64,000 nucleotides of DNA from Radicibacter daui (GTDB taxonomy: Bacteria; Pseudomonadota; Alphaproteobacteria; Radicibacterales; Radicibacteraceae): positions 1,133,001-1,197,000 of the forward strand of contig CP131056.1 in assembly GCA_030657355.1 (NCBI GenBank). Direction: 5' to 3'. The notes under the pieces are model-generated. The model was given only the letters and a program-made list of their open reading frames with translations, ran no database searches and had not been told where the DNA came from. Positions 33,659 to 42,874 of the stretch are shown one piece after another. The stretch's first letter is position 1, and the number at the start of each line of letters is the position of its first letter. The position numbers and the translations under genes were made by a program.

Positions 33659-34557
33659 CCAGCGAGATGGAAATGCTCCCGCGCCGGGACATCCTCGACA
33701 GCTTCCTGGCGTTTGTGGCGGAGCTTAACCATCACCGCATGGCGGTTGGTGCGCGGGCGCGCGCCGTGCCGCCCGCCGGTCAGCTCCGGGCCGGCGGCCC
33801 GGTGGCGACGGCGGATGAGCAGATCATGCCGGCCTTCCTGCTGGAGGCGCCGGTGGGTGTCACCGCTCAGGCCGACCAGCCGGATGAGCCGGCCCCCAGT
33901 GCCCGCCCCGATCCCGAAATTATCCTGGAGCGCCTGCAGCAGTTCCTGGAAGCCGATGCGCGCAACTTCTCCCGCAAGGCGACGGAGATGATGCTCGCCC
34001 AGTATCGCGAGGCGCAGTACGCCATGGTGGCGCTGGCCGACGACGTCTTCCTGCACGAGATCGACTGGTATGGCCGCGACGTATGGCGCAGCAACCATCT
34101 CGAGCAGCGCATCTTCCAGTCCCGCCTTGGCGGAGATCGCATTTTCGAGCGCATGGACAAGCTGCTCGCCTCCGGCGACCGTCGTCTGCTCCAGCTCGCT
34201 TCCATCTATCTCTGCATCCTGTCGCTCGGCTTCCGTGGCCGTCACCGGGGCCCGCGTGGTGAGATGATGGTGCGCAGCTACGCGCAGCGCCTCTTCGAGA
34301 TGATTTCCGGCCGCGACCCGCTGCTGCTGGGTGATTTTGCCACCACCGTGCGCCCGCTGGTGCCGTCGGCCTATGCCCATACCGTCATTGGCGACAGTGC
34401 CCGGCGCGGGCGTTTCCAGCTGCGCTGGCCGTGGATTGCCGCGCTTGTCGTCGTCGGCTGGCTGGTGCTGGGACAGGCTGCGTGGATGTGGTTCTCCCAA
34501 GATACCTCCAACGCGGTGCATGAAGTTTTGCGCGTGGCCGGGGGAGGCGCCCCATGA
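33655..34557 (+). CDS. tssL: T6SS membrane protein TssL (DotU/IcmH family), no OmpA-like domain
   Basis: A 300-aa protein. The cytoplasmic DotU domain (about 85-245) has FSRKATEMMLAQYREAQYAMVALADDVFLH and ASIYLCILSLGFRGRH. One C-terminal membrane helix (about 262-285, PWIAALVVVGWLVLGQAAWMW) precedes a short periplasmic tail. There is no OmpA-type peptidoglycan-binding extension, so cell-wall anchoring must come from another protein, possibly the SPOR proteins upstream. ATGA overlaps on both sides. Confidence 0.93.
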   Translation: MTSEMEMLPRRDILDSFLAFVAELNHHRMAVGARARAVPPAGQLRAGGPVATADEQIMPAFLLEAPVGVTAQADQPDEPAPSARPDPEIILERLQQFLEADARNFSRKATEMMLAQYREAQYAMVALADDVFLHEIDWYGRDVWRSNHLEQRIFQSRLGGDRIFERMDKLLASGDRRLLQLASIYLCILSLGFRGRHRGPRGEMMVRSYAQRLFEMISGRDPLLLGDFATTVRPLVPSAYAHTVIGDSARRGRFQLRWPWIAALVVVGWLVLGQAAWMWFSQDTSNAVHEVLRVAGGGAP

Positions 34558-37500
34558 TGGAAGCGCTCTTCACCTGGCTGGCTGGTGACCAGTATATCGT
34601 GCTCGCCATCATCGGCGTGCTCATGCTGTTGCTGGTGCTGGTCATGGTTGTCGTGCTGGTGCGCGCCAACAAGGCCGCCCGTGCACTGCCGGAAGACGCA
34701 CCGCCGCCGCCGGTCGAACTCGACGTCATCTCCGTAACGCCGGAGGACATTGCCGCCCAGAAGCAGCAGGAAGTGCGTTCTCTGCGCCGCCTGATGCGCG
34801 ACGGGTTCTCGGCCACGAAGGAGTCCTTCGCCCGCAACCCCTATCTCATGCCCTGGGTGCTGCGGGTCGGTGTCGGCAGCAACGGCGATGGCGGCCTGCT
34901 GGCGGCCAGCGAACAGATCCGTCCGCCGCTTGGCGATCCAGGCCGCGATGCGCTCAGCTGGCATTTCTATGAACGCGGCGTCATCCTCAATGCCGGCCGC
35001 TCCGACCTCTGGTCGCAGATCCTCTCCTTCGTCAGCCGCAAGCGCCCGTCGCTGCCGCTTGACGGCATCCTGCTGACGGTCTCCGTCGCTGACCTTGCCG
35101 ACAGCCGCCGCGCCAATGCGCTGGGCTCGGAAGCCTATGCGCTGCTGTGGCAGGCCCAGCGCACGCTCGGTTTTGCCGTGCCGGTCTATGTCGTCGTCAC
35201 CGGCACCGAAAACCTGCCAGGCTTCGAGGCGCTGGAGGGCATGCTGCCGCCGGGCTTCCGCGATGGCATGCTCGGCTGGTCTTTCCCCTATCCCATGGAT
35301 ACCGCCTTCTCCGGCGATTATGTCGGGGAGGCACTGTCGGCCATCGAGCAGGGCGTGCTCTCCATCACCTTCGAGGCCTTCGGCTCGGTGATGGAAGGGG
35401 CGCGCGGCGCCGAACTGCTGCGCATCCGCGAGAACCTGACCGATCTGGAAGAGCCGCTGAAGGCTTTCCTCACCACCGCCTTCCGCCGTACCGCTTTCCA
35501 TGAGGCGAATTTCTTCCGCGGCGTCTATTTCATCGCCCAGCCCGATCCGGATCGCGGCGCTTCCTTCGCGCATGATCTCATCGAGCAGAAGGTGTTTGCC
35601 GAAAGCGGGCTTTCCCGCCCGCTGCGCGGTGCCCGGGGTCGTGTGTGGCGCCGTTTTGCCTGGCCGGCGGTGGCACTCGTGCTGCTGATGGCGGGGGCCG
35701 CCTCCATCGCCGCCTCGCTCGGGCGGCTTCATGCCTATCAGGCAGCGGCCGTGCCGGCACTGCATGCGCTGGCAAGCGATGTGTCGGCCTTTGGCGGCCT
35801 GCGCACCAAACCGGTCGATGCGGCGGCAAGCTCCGATGCCGCCATCCGTTACCTCAACACCGCCAATGTTCTGGCGCGGGCGGAGCCGTTCCTTTACCTG
35901 CCCGCTTCCTGGGTCGAGCGCGATCCCTACGGTGCCCGTGCTGCGATGCGCGCGGGCTGGGAAAATGTGGTGATGGTCGCCCTCAAGGCGCATATCGAGG
36001 ACAAGCTGCGCGATCTCTCCAATTCCGGTGAGACCGACCTGCCGCCCGATATTGCCCTGCCGCGTTTTCTCAGCCGTCTTGCCGAGGCGGAAGGTTTTGC
36101 CCTTGCCTATAACCAGCTGAGCGCCGGTACTCCGCCAGCTTCGACACGCGAACTCATCGACTATGCGCTGAACGTCAATGTGCCGGCGCAGACCATGGGT
36201 CATCTGGTGCGCTGGGATGTGATCGGCCCGGGCTCCGCGCCCTACAGCAATCCCAATCTCCATATCGATCTCACCCAGTTCCAGCCGGCCGCGCAGGCCA
36301 CCTATCTGCAGTTCGCCGATGGCTATATGCGCATGCTGGCGGCAGGTGGGCAGGCGGGTCTTCGCTTGCAGCTCGTCTCCAAGGAACTGAAGCTGCTGGT
36401 CACCGGCCGCAAGGCCGGCAAGAGCGCGACCGCCAGCTTCATGGAAGTCTCCGCCGGCCTTGATGAGGCGCGCTCGCTGCTCGCTTCCGGCCAGCCCTCC
36501 TGGCTCGGCGCTGCCGGCCCGGTGGTCCCGGCCGATATCCAGCTGATGATGGATGCGGCGGCAAAGTCCGATCTGCTCGGCCCGCGTTCGGCGCGCGATG
36601 TCCAGGCTCTCGCAAGCCGTCGGTTTGAGGAGGTGAAGGGTCAGGTGCTGGCGGTAGATAGCCCCATCGGCCCGCTCGTCACCCGCACCGAAGGCGTCAG
36701 CGCTGCGCTCTCCTCTCCGGCGGAATCACTGCGCCAGACGCTCGCGCAGTGGCTGCAGCGCAGCTTCATGCAGCCGGCGGATACCACCACGGCCAGCGCC
36801 GCGCCGCTTTCCGGTTATGGCTGGGATTCCGCGTCGCTGGAAAGCGTGCCGCCGCTCTTTGACGACTACATGCTGTTCGAGGCCAAGGAGATGGCACAGC
36901 TGCCGCCCTCTCTCCGGCCCGCCATGCGCTCGGCAGCGCAGGAAAGCCTGCATTCCAGCGTTACCCTCGCCATCGATCGTGCTTCCACCGGTATCGATGC
37001 GCGCGCCGTCGCCGCCACCAACTCGCTGGCCCAACTCGGCGGTTATGCCTCCTCGCTGCGGGTGGCCGTGCCCGTCATCGAGCAGACCATCCAGTCCTAT
37101 CTCCAGATCGGCATGAGCCAGCCGGCGGACGAGGTGCGTAACCGCGTCTCCAGCCTTGCCGGCGCCATCGTCGAGCGGGTGGACCAGATGCTGGCCGATG
37201 ACCAGCTCTATCGCCCGAGCACGCGCTATCTTGCCAACTGGCAGGGAGAGGCGATTTCTCCGGCGGGCATGTTCGACCAGCCGGATCTGCCGGCTCTGCG
37301 CCAGCGCCTCATCCAGTGGCGTCTTGAGATCACCACGCTTGCCCGCGATACCGCCGGTCCGATGCTGGAAGTTCTCTCGCGCCCGCTTCTGCAAACCCCG
37401 AGGGCCACGGCCGTTGCCGCCAAGTGGCTTCAGATCAGCGCCGCGCTTGATGCCTATGATGGCGCCCGCCCCAATGCCAGCCTGTTGCAGTTGGAAAACT

Positions 37501-38675
37501 TCATCAGCACCGACATGGCTGCCATCAGCGCGGAAAATTGCGCGGGGGACCCCACGGCACCGGGCATGGGCGGCGATTTCTTCGCCGATGCGCTGGAATC
37601 GTTGAAGCGTGACATCCGCGGGCGTTGTTACCAGCTGAAGGACGAGCGCCTCGTCACTGCCTATCAGAGCATCAAGCAGATCTTCGACCAGCGTCTGGCC
37701 GGCCATATTCCCTTTACCTATGCCGGCGGCAATGCCGCTCCGGCGGGGCGGGAAGATGTGGCGGCCTTCTATGCCGCCTTCGATGCCAGCAAGGATGTGC
37801 TGACGACGGCCATTCCAGCAGCGGCGCTCACCCGCCAGGCCTGGCAGCCGCCGGCAGCCTTCATCTCCGCCATGGCGACGGCGCGGCCCTTCCTCATGCA
37901 GGTTGCGGCGCCGGAGGCCGGCACCAGCCTCATGGTCAATCCGTCCTTCCGTGCCAACCGCGCGGGCGAGGTCGGCGGCAGCGACATCATCGAATGGTCA
38001 TTCGGTGCAGGTTCGAAGCAGGTCTCCAGCTTCACCGGCGGCGATGTCGCCTGGGCGCCCGGAGAAACGGCTTCCATCTCACTGCGCTGGGCCCGCAACG
38101 GCCCGGTCGTGCCGGTACGGGTGCTGGGCTCCACGCTTGGCACCATAGACGGGCTTACCGCGCGTTACTCGGCTGACGGGCTGTGGTCGCTCTATTCGCT
38201 GATGCGGGGCCTGACAGCGCCGCCGGGGGATGCTGCGGATGCGCAGGCAGTCAGTTCCGGTACGCTGCTGCGCTTCGATGTCGCCATCGGTTCGGCAGAT
38301 GCGCCGTCTGTCGACGGTACGGCAACGGCAAGCCTGCCGGCCCGCGTCTATGCCCGCCTTGAGCTGAGCCGCTCCAAGACAGAGCAGGGCCAGACGACGA
38401 AGGAAAAGATTGCCTTCCCGGGGCTGCCGGCCTTTGCGCCGGAGCTGCCGGTTGCTTCCAGCCATATGGGGGTGAGCCAGGGGCTTGGCCAAGGGCTTGG
38501 CATGAGCCTGCCGCAGCTGCCGGGCATGGTTGCGCCGGGCGCGGCGATGCCGGTGCCGCTTCTCCAGCAGGGCACCTCCTACACGCCCTCCCAGCTCGAT
38601 CGCGAGATGCTTGGCCTTTCCCTGCCGCGTTTCACCCCCGCAACCCTGACCGCCAACACGCCGGGAGACCTCTGA
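34554..38675 (+). CDS. tssM: T6SS membrane protein TssM (IcmF/VasK family), Walker A lost
   Basis: A 1373-aa protein. N-terminal membrane helix at about 14-37, cytoplasmic GTPase-like domain (about 90-360), a further membrane helix near 372-392, then a long periplasmic region with the IcmF-related and C-terminal VasK domains that bind TssJ. At the P-loop position the sequence is GVGSNGDGG (106-114) instead of GxxGxGKT, so nucleotide binding is unlikely. The DGILLTVSVADL and YVVVTGTENLPGFE (NKxD-like position) segments are retained structurally. Confidence 0.95.
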   Translation: MMEALFTWLAGDQYIVLAIIGVLMLLLVLVMVVVLVRANKAARALPEDAPPPPVELDVISVTPEDIAAQKQQEVRSLRRLMRDGFSATKESFARNPYLMPWVLRVGVGSNGDGGLLAASEQIRPPLGDPGRDALSWHFYERGVILNAGRSDLWSQILSFVSRKRPSLPLDGILLTVSVADLADSRRANALGSEAYALLWQAQRTLGFAVPVYVVVTGTENLPGFEALEGMLPPGFRDGMLGWSFPYPMDTAFSGDYVGEALSAIEQGVLSITFEAFGSVMEGARGAELLRIRENLTDLEEPLKAFLTTAFRRTAFHEANFFRGVYFIAQPDPDRGASFAHDLIEQKVFAESGLSRPLRGARGRVWRRFAWPAVALVLLMAGAASIAASLGRLHAYQAAAVPALHALASDVSAFGGLRTKPVDAAASSDAAIRYLNTANVLARAEPFLYLPASWVERDPYGARAAMRAGWENVVMVALKAHIEDKLRDLSNSGETDLPPDIALPRFLSRLAEAEGFALAYNQLSAGTPPASTRELIDYALNVNVPAQTMGHLVRWDVIGPGSAPYSNPNLHIDLTQFQPAAQATYLQFADGYMRMLAAGGQAGLRLQLVSKELKLLVTGRKAGKSATASFMEVSAGLDEARSLLASGQPSWLGAAGPVVPADIQLMMDAAAKSDLLGPRSARDVQALASRRFEEVKGQVLAVDSPIGPLVTRTEGVSAALSSPAESLRQTLAQWLQRSFMQPADTTTASAAPLSGYGWDSASLESVPPLFDDYMLFEAKEMAQLPPSLRPAMRSAAQESLHSSVTLAIDRASTGIDARAVAATNSLAQLGGYASSLRVAVPVIEQTIQSYLQIGMSQPADEVRNRVSSLAGAIVERVDQMLADDQLYRPSTRYLANWQGEAISPAGMFDQPDLPALRQRLIQWRLEITTLARDTAGPMLEVLSRPLLQTPRATAVAAKWLQISAALDAYDGARPNASLLQLENFISTDMAAISAENCAGDPTAPGMGGDFFADALESLKRDIRGRCYQLKDERLVTAYQSIKQIFDQRLAGHIPFTYAGGNAAPAGREDVAAFYAAFDASKDVLTTAIPAAALTRQAWQPPAAFISAMATARPFLMQVAAPEAGTSLMVNPSFRANRAGEVGGSDIIEWSFGAGSKQVSSFTGGDVAWAPGETASISLRWARNGPVVPVRVLGSTLGTIDGLTARYSADGLWSLYSLMRGLTAPPGDAADAQAVSSGTLLRFDVAIGSADAPSVDGTATASLPARVYARLELSRSKTEQGQTTKEKIAFPGLPAFAPELPVASSHMGVSQGLGQGLGMSLPQLPGMVAPGAAMPVPLLQQGTSYTPSQLDREMLGLSLPRFTPATLTANTPGDL

Positions 38676-38679
38676 TCCC

Positions 38680-39981
38680 ATGAGCGCGCAAGCTCGCCTC
38701 GACGCCATATACCGCGCCCTCGGCATCAAGCCCGAGCGTATCCTCGCGCCGCTGGCGGAGGGTGAGGGCGCCGGCGTCGACATGCGCTACACGCCGGAGT
38801 TCGACGAACTGGCGGAGATGCGGCGCGAGGACAGCGACGACGATCAGGGCATCTGGAAGACGGCGCCGAAGAAGGCGGACTGGAAGGCGGTTGCCCGCCA
38901 GTGCGCCACGCTGCTCTCCACCCGCACGCATGACCTGCAGATCGCCGTCTGGCTGTTGCAGGCCATGATCCGCCTGCAGGGCTTCGGCGGCCTTGCCGCC
39001 GGCTGCGACCTGCTGGGCCGGCTTTGCCGCGAGTTCTGGCCGGTGTTGTGGCCGAAGCTCGATGGCGACGATATGGAATCGCGCCTTGCCCCGTTCTTCT
39101 GGGCCGACCGGCATCTGACCATCGAGCTGCTGCAGGTTGCCGTCACCGATACGGCGGATGAGGCCCCGCAGGGCATCAACTTCCAGCGCATCGTCAAGGG
39201 CCGGCAACTGGTGCAACTCGCCACCAACAATGCCCGCGCCTATGCCGAGGCGATTTCGGAAGGCGAGCTGTCGCCGGAAGATATCGAGGCGATCATTGCC
39301 GAGACGCCGGATGAGTTCTTCGTCTCCCTGCATGAGGATCTGGCGCTCGCCCGGCAAAAGCTCGCCGAGCTGATCTCCATTCTCGATGGCGTTGCCGGCA
39401 TGGATGCGCCGAGCCTTTCCAGCATCGGCCGCACATTGGGCGAGATCGGCGCCTATCTGACCGGTGTACTCACGGCCCGGGATATCGAGGTCGAGACTGT
39501 CTCTTCGACGGCCTCCGCTGACGCGCAGACGGATGACGATGACGATCCCTTTGCGCTGTCGCAGGGTGAGGACGACATGACCGATGCGGATAGCGATGAC
39601 AGTGGCGAAGACGACGATCCCTTTGCCATGGACGAATCGGCGCAGGCTGTACCGTATGAAGAGGTGCCGGCACCGACTCCGGCCCGTACGGCTGGCCGGT
39701 CCGGCGTCTTTGAGCTGCCGTCCATTTCTTCCCGCCGCGAGGCTTACCGGCTGCTCGATCACGCCGCCAACTGGCTGATCGACCACGAGCCGCATAGCCC
39801 GGTGCCCTTCATGGTCAAGCGCGCCGTCTCCTGGGAGGGGGCGAGCCTGCGCACCGTGCTGACAGAGCTGATGTCGCGCGGGGCGGATGCCGACACCATC
39901 ATGGAATTTCTTGCGATTGACGAGTCTGGAAAGCCGGCCGGAAGTGCCGTCCGAAAGACTGGCCGATTATTCGAGGAATAG
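38680..39981 (+). CDS. tssA: T6SS protein TssA with acidic DPFA-containing linker
   Basis: A 433-aa protein. The N-terminal ImpA domain (about 1-260) includes WKAVARQCATLLSTRTHDLQ, REFWPVLWPKLDGDD and RLAPFFWADR. An acidic linker (about 275-325) carries two copies of a DDDPFA motif (residues 285-292 and 311-316). A small C-terminal helical domain (about 345-425) has REAYRLLDHAANWLIDHEPHSPVPFMVKRA. TssA primes or caps sheath assembly. The DPFA motif recurs 25 times (23 DPFA, 2 DPFG) in the protein at 51410-53050, suggesting a shared binding partner. Confidence 0.92.
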   Translation: MSAQARLDAIYRALGIKPERILAPLAEGEGAGVDMRYTPEFDELAEMRREDSDDDQGIWKTAPKKADWKAVARQCATLLSTRTHDLQIAVWLLQAMIRLQGFGGLAAGCDLLGRLCREFWPVLWPKLDGDDMESRLAPFFWADRHLTIELLQVAVTDTADEAPQGINFQRIVKGRQLVQLATNNARAYAEAISEGELSPEDIEAIIAETPDEFFVSLHEDLALARQKLAELISILDGVAGMDAPSLSSIGRTLGEIGAYLTGVLTARDIEVETVSSTASADAQTDDDDDPFALSQGEDDMTDADSDDSGEDDDPFAMDESAQAVPYEEVPAPTPARTAGRSGVFELPSISSRREAYRLLDHAANWLIDHEPHSPVPFMVKRAVSWEGASLRTVLTELMSRGADADTIMEFLAIDESGKPAGSAVRKTGRLFEE

Positions 39982-40000
39982 CGCAAAACGAGAATGCGCT
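39980..40000 (+). terminator. weak hairpin after tssA
   Basis: AGCGCA (39980-39985) pairs with TGCGCT (39995-40000), starting at the tssA stop; a TTTT occurs about 15 bases later. Probably a partial terminator dividing the T6SS locus into two transcription units. Confidence 0.4.
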
Positions 40001-40148
40001 TGAAGATATTCAGTAATTTTGGGAGCTTTTTCATACGTCATTAATGAGATTTCCACTATCGGTATGGTGGCTTATTTCGTCGGCGCCAGTCGTGGCTGGT
40101 CACTAACAGTGCAAATAACCTGCACGCATTGAATTGGGGAGCTCGAGA
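40001..40148 (+). promoter_or_regulatory. AT-rich promoter region of the tssB-tssC-hcp unit
   Basis: The only long AT-rich gap inside the T6SS core. It contains the perfect 10-bp palindrome TCATTAATGA (40038-40047) and ends in the GGGGAG RBS of tssB. A sigma-54-like GG/GC pair (40098-40112) has an 11-base instead of a 10-base gap and was not accepted. Confidence 0.45.
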
Positions 40149-40679
40149 ATGAGCGAGAGCACGCAGAAGAAGCTTGATCGGGTGCGCCCGCCGCGTGTCC
40201 AGATCACCTACGACGTCCACACCGGCGGCGCGATCGAGATGAAGGAGCTGCCGCTCGTGGTGGGCATCATGGCGGATCTTTCCGGCAAGCCGGAAAACCC
40301 GCTGCCCAAGGTCAAGGACCGCAAGTTCGTCGAGATTGACCGCGACAACTTCAATGACGTGCTCGCCGCCTCCGCGCCGCGCATCGCCTATCAGGTCCCG
40401 AACCGCCTTCAGGATGACGGCAGCAAGCTCAATGTCCTGCTGAACTTCTCCGAGATGGACGATTTCAGCCCGGTCTCCGTGATCAAGCGGGTGCCGAGCC
40501 TCAGCCGTCTGTTCGAAGCGCGCCAGCGCCTGACCGACCTGCTCGCCAAGCTCGATGGCAATGACGAGCTGGGCAGCATTCTCAATGACGTCGTCGCCAG
40601 CACCGAGCAGCAGGATGAGCTGCGCGGTCTGCTCGGCTCTTCCGCCGCCGGCGAAGAAGCCCCGGCCGAAGAGAAGTGA
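40149..40679 (+). CDS. tssB: T6SS contractile sheath small subunit TssB
   Basis: A 176-aa protein with the TssB family core: RPPRVQITYDVHTGGAIEMKELPLVVGIMADLSG near residues 14-46, FVEIDRDNFNDVL and FSEMDDFSPVSV. It assembles with TssC into the contractile sheath around the Hcp tube. Start ATG 40149 with GGGGAG seven bases upstream. The C-terminal tail is Ala/Glu-rich. First gene after the internal promoter region. Confidence 0.96.
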   Translation: MSESTQKKLDRVRPPRVQITYDVHTGGAIEMKELPLVVGIMADLSGKPENPLPKVKDRKFVEIDRDNFNDVLAASAPRIAYQVPNRLQDDGSKLNVLLNFSEMDDFSPVSVIKRVPSLSRLFEARQRLTDLLAKLDGNDELGSILNDVVASTEQQDELRGLLGSSAAGEEAPAEEK

Positions 40680-40723
40680 TGCCCCGGCATCGTTGACGCC
40701 CATTCTGAGGAAAGGTGACTACC

Positions 40724-42196
40724 GTGAGCACTGAGACCACTGTTCAGAGTGCCGAAGGCGCGACCCTGCTGGACCGTATGATGTCCGAGGGCAAGATGGC
40801 CCGCGACGAATCGCAGCGGGGCTATGCACGCGACCTTATCGCCGAGTTCGTCGACCAGGTGCTGGCAGAGACTGGCGAAGCCAGCAGCGCCGATGTCGTC
40901 GAGCTTATCAATTCCCGTGTTGCCCAGATCGACGAGCTGATCAGCGTTCAGCTTAACGAGGTGCTCCACGCCCCGGAATTCCAGAAGCTGGAATCCACCT
41001 GGCGCGGCCTCAACTACCTCGTCATGAACACCGAGACCAGCACGCGCCTCAAGCTGCGCGTGATGAACGTCGCCAAGTCCGAGCTCCTCAAGGATCTCGA
41101 AAAGGCGGTGGAGTTCGATCAGAGCGCCCTCTTCAAGAAAGTGTACGAAGAAGAGTACGGCACTCTCGGCGGCACCCCGTACGGTTTGCTGATCGGCGAC
41201 TATGAGTTCGGTCGTCATCCGCAGGATGTGGCACTGCTGGAGAAGATCTCCAACGTCGCCGCTGCGGCCCATGCCCCGTTCATCGCCGCTTCCAGCCCGC
41301 TGCTGTTCGACATGTCGAGCTTCACCGAGCTGGCCCAGCCGCGTGACCTCGCCAAGATCTTCGAGAGCGCCGAGCTCATCAAGTGGCGGTCCTTCCGTGA
41401 GTCCGAAGACTCGCGTTATGTCGCCCTTGCCATGCCGCACGTTCTCCTGCGTCTGCCCTATGGCCCCAACACCGTTCCGGTGGAAGGCGTCAACTTCATC
41501 GAGGATGTCGACGGCACCGATCACAGCCGTTACCTCTGGGGCAACGCGGCCTGGGCGCTGGGTGCCCGCATCACCGACGCGTTCGCCAAATATGGCTGGA
41601 TGGCCGCGATCCGCGGTGTCGAGGGCGGTGGCAAGGTCGAGGGTCTGCCGACCCACACCTTCAAGACCGACGAAGGCGACATCGCGCTCAAGTGCCCGAC
41701 CGAGATCGCCATCACCGATCGTCGCGAGAAGGAACTGAGCGACCTCGGCTTCATCTCGCTCGTCCACTGCAAGAACACGGACTATGCGGCGTTCTTCGGT
41801 GGACAGACGGCCAACAAGCCCAAGGTCTACAACACCAACGAGGCCAACGCGAACTCGCGCGTCTCGGCGCTGTTGCCCTATGTGCTCGCGGCCAGCCGCT
41901 TTGCCCACTACATCAAGGTCATGATGCGCGACAAGATCGGCTCGTTCATGACCCGCGGCAATGTGGAGAGCTACCTCAACACCTGGATGGCCAACTACAT
42001 CCTGCTGGATGATGATGCCCCTCAGGGCACCAAGGCCCGCTTCCCGCTGCGTGAAGGCCGTGTTGACGTCTATGACGTCCCGGGCCGTCCGGGCGTCTAT
42101 CGCGCCAACGTGTTCCTGCGTCCGCACTTCCAGCTGGAAGAGCTGTCCGCCTCCATCCGCCTCGTGGCGGAACTGCCGGCGGCCGGCGCCCAGTAA
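40724..42196 (+). CDS. tssC: T6SS contractile sheath large subunit TssC
   Basis: A 490-aa protein with TssC hallmarks: ISVQLNEVLHAPEFQKLESTWRGL, LIGDYEFG, FIAAASPLLFD, LRLPYGPNT and the highly conserved C-terminal SYLNTWMANYI and VFLRPHFQLEELSASIRLVAELP. Start taken as GTG 40724, which has AAAGG eight bases upstream; GTG 40715 would add three residues. Gap of 44 bases after tssB. Forms the sheath with TssB and is recycled by ClpV. Confidence 0.96.
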   Translation: MSTETTVQSAEGATLLDRMMSEGKMARDESQRGYARDLIAEFVDQVLAETGEASSADVVELINSRVAQIDELISVQLNEVLHAPEFQKLESTWRGLNYLVMNTETSTRLKLRVMNVAKSELLKDLEKAVEFDQSALFKKVYEEEYGTLGGTPYGLLIGDYEFGRHPQDVALLEKISNVAAAAHAPFIAASSPLLFDMSSFTELAQPRDLAKIFESAELIKWRSFRESEDSRYVALAMPHVLLRLPYGPNTVPVEGVNFIEDVDGTDHSRYLWGNAAWALGARITDAFAKYGWMAAIRGVEGGGKVEGLPTHTFKTDEGDIALKCPTEIAITDRREKELSDLGFISLVHCKNTDYAAFFGGQTANKPKVYNTNEANANSRVSALLPYVLAASRFAHYIKVMMRDKIGSFMTRGNVESYLNTWMANYILLDDDAPQGTKARFPLREGRVDVYDVPGRPGVYRANVFLRPHFQLEELSASIRLVAELPAAGAQ

Positions 42197-42219
42197 AGCG
42201 CCCGACACTTCAGCGCCTC

Positions 42220-42252
42220 CCCCGGCAGCGGCCATAACAGCGGCTGCCGGGG
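42220..42252 (+). promoter_or_regulatory. intercistronic hairpin between tssC and hcp
   Basis: A perfect 10-bp stem CCCCGGCAGC/GCTGCCGGGG (42220-42229 with 42243-42252) with a 13-base loop lies 41 bp upstream of hcp. No T-run. It could protect or process the hcp message, favouring high Hcp levels. Confidence 0.55.
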
Positions 42253-42292
42253 AACCGGCGATCCGGAACGGTTGAATAGCGGAGTCAAATAA

Positions 42293-42787
42293 ATGGCACA
42301 GGTAATCCTCGAGATCCCCGGCGTGGAAGGCGAATGCCAGCTGGAAGGGTTTCAGAAGATGATCGTCTGCGAGAGCCTCTCGCATGACATGGAAATCGAA
42401 ATTGAAATGTCCTCGAACGCCCGCCGTACGGTGCACGTTCCGACCATTTCCAACTTCGTGATCGCCCGTAAGTGGGACCTCGCTTCCCCGGGCCTCATCA
42501 AGTCCATCCTGCGCGCTGCCGTCGACACCAACGCCTGGAAGATCCACTGCCTCAAGGGCCTGGGCGAAGACGAGAACATGCAGGCCGAGTTCCTGACCGT
42601 GGAGCTGGAGAAGCCGATCCTGGCCAAATACGGCCTGGAAGTGAGCGAAGGCGACACGACCGAGAACATCGAAATCAACGCCGTTGTCGTCAGCTGGACC
42701 TACAGCATGTATGACGACAAGCAGTCCAAGACCGGTACCAAGTCGGTCAAGTTCGACACGCTGTCCGGCAAGCTGGCCTCCAGCTGA
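42293..42787 (+). CDS. hcp: T6SS tube protein Hcp (TssD)
   Basis: A 164-aa Hcp-family beta-barrel protein. It has the N-terminal strand AQVILEIPGVEGECQLEGF, the extended loop near 35-50 (SSNARRTVHVPTISNFVIAR), helix region GLIKSILRAAVDTNAWKIHCLK and C-terminal VVVSWTYSMYDDKQSKTG. It stacks as hexameric rings to form the secreted tube. RBS GGAG eight bases upstream. Flanked by a hairpin before and a strong terminator after, consistent with separate high-level control. Confidence 0.95.
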   Translation: MAQVILEIPGVEGECQLEGFQKMIVCESLSHDMEIEIEMSSNARRTVHVPTISNFVIARKWDLASPGLIKSILRAAVDTNAWKIHCLKGLGEDENMQAEFLTVELEKPILAKYGLEVSEGDTTENIEINAVVVSWTYSMYDDKQSKTGTKSVKFDTLSGKLASS

Positions 42788-42805
42788 TCTGTCAGGCCGT
42801 GACGA

Positions 42806-42852
42806 GAAACCAGCCGTGGCCCCCATCCGGGGGCCGCGGTCGGGTTTCTTTT
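42806..42852 (+). terminator. rho-independent terminator after hcp
   Basis: Core stem GGCCCCC-atcc-GGGGGCC (42818-42835), extended by CCG/CGG (42814-42839) and by gaaacc/ggtttc (42806-42848), followed by a T-rich tract to 42852. It lies 19 bases after the hcp stop and should strongly reduce transcription into tssF. Confidence 0.8.
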
Positions 42853-42874
42853 CATCGCCCGCAAGGGGACGACC

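Noticed and set aside
40098-40112. Sigma-54-like -24/-12 element before tssB
   Set aside because: GG and GC are separated by 11 instead of 10 bases, and the flanking consensus is poor.
42220-42252. Hairpin before hcp as a rho-independent terminator
   Set aside because: No T-tract follows; kept only as an intercistronic structure.
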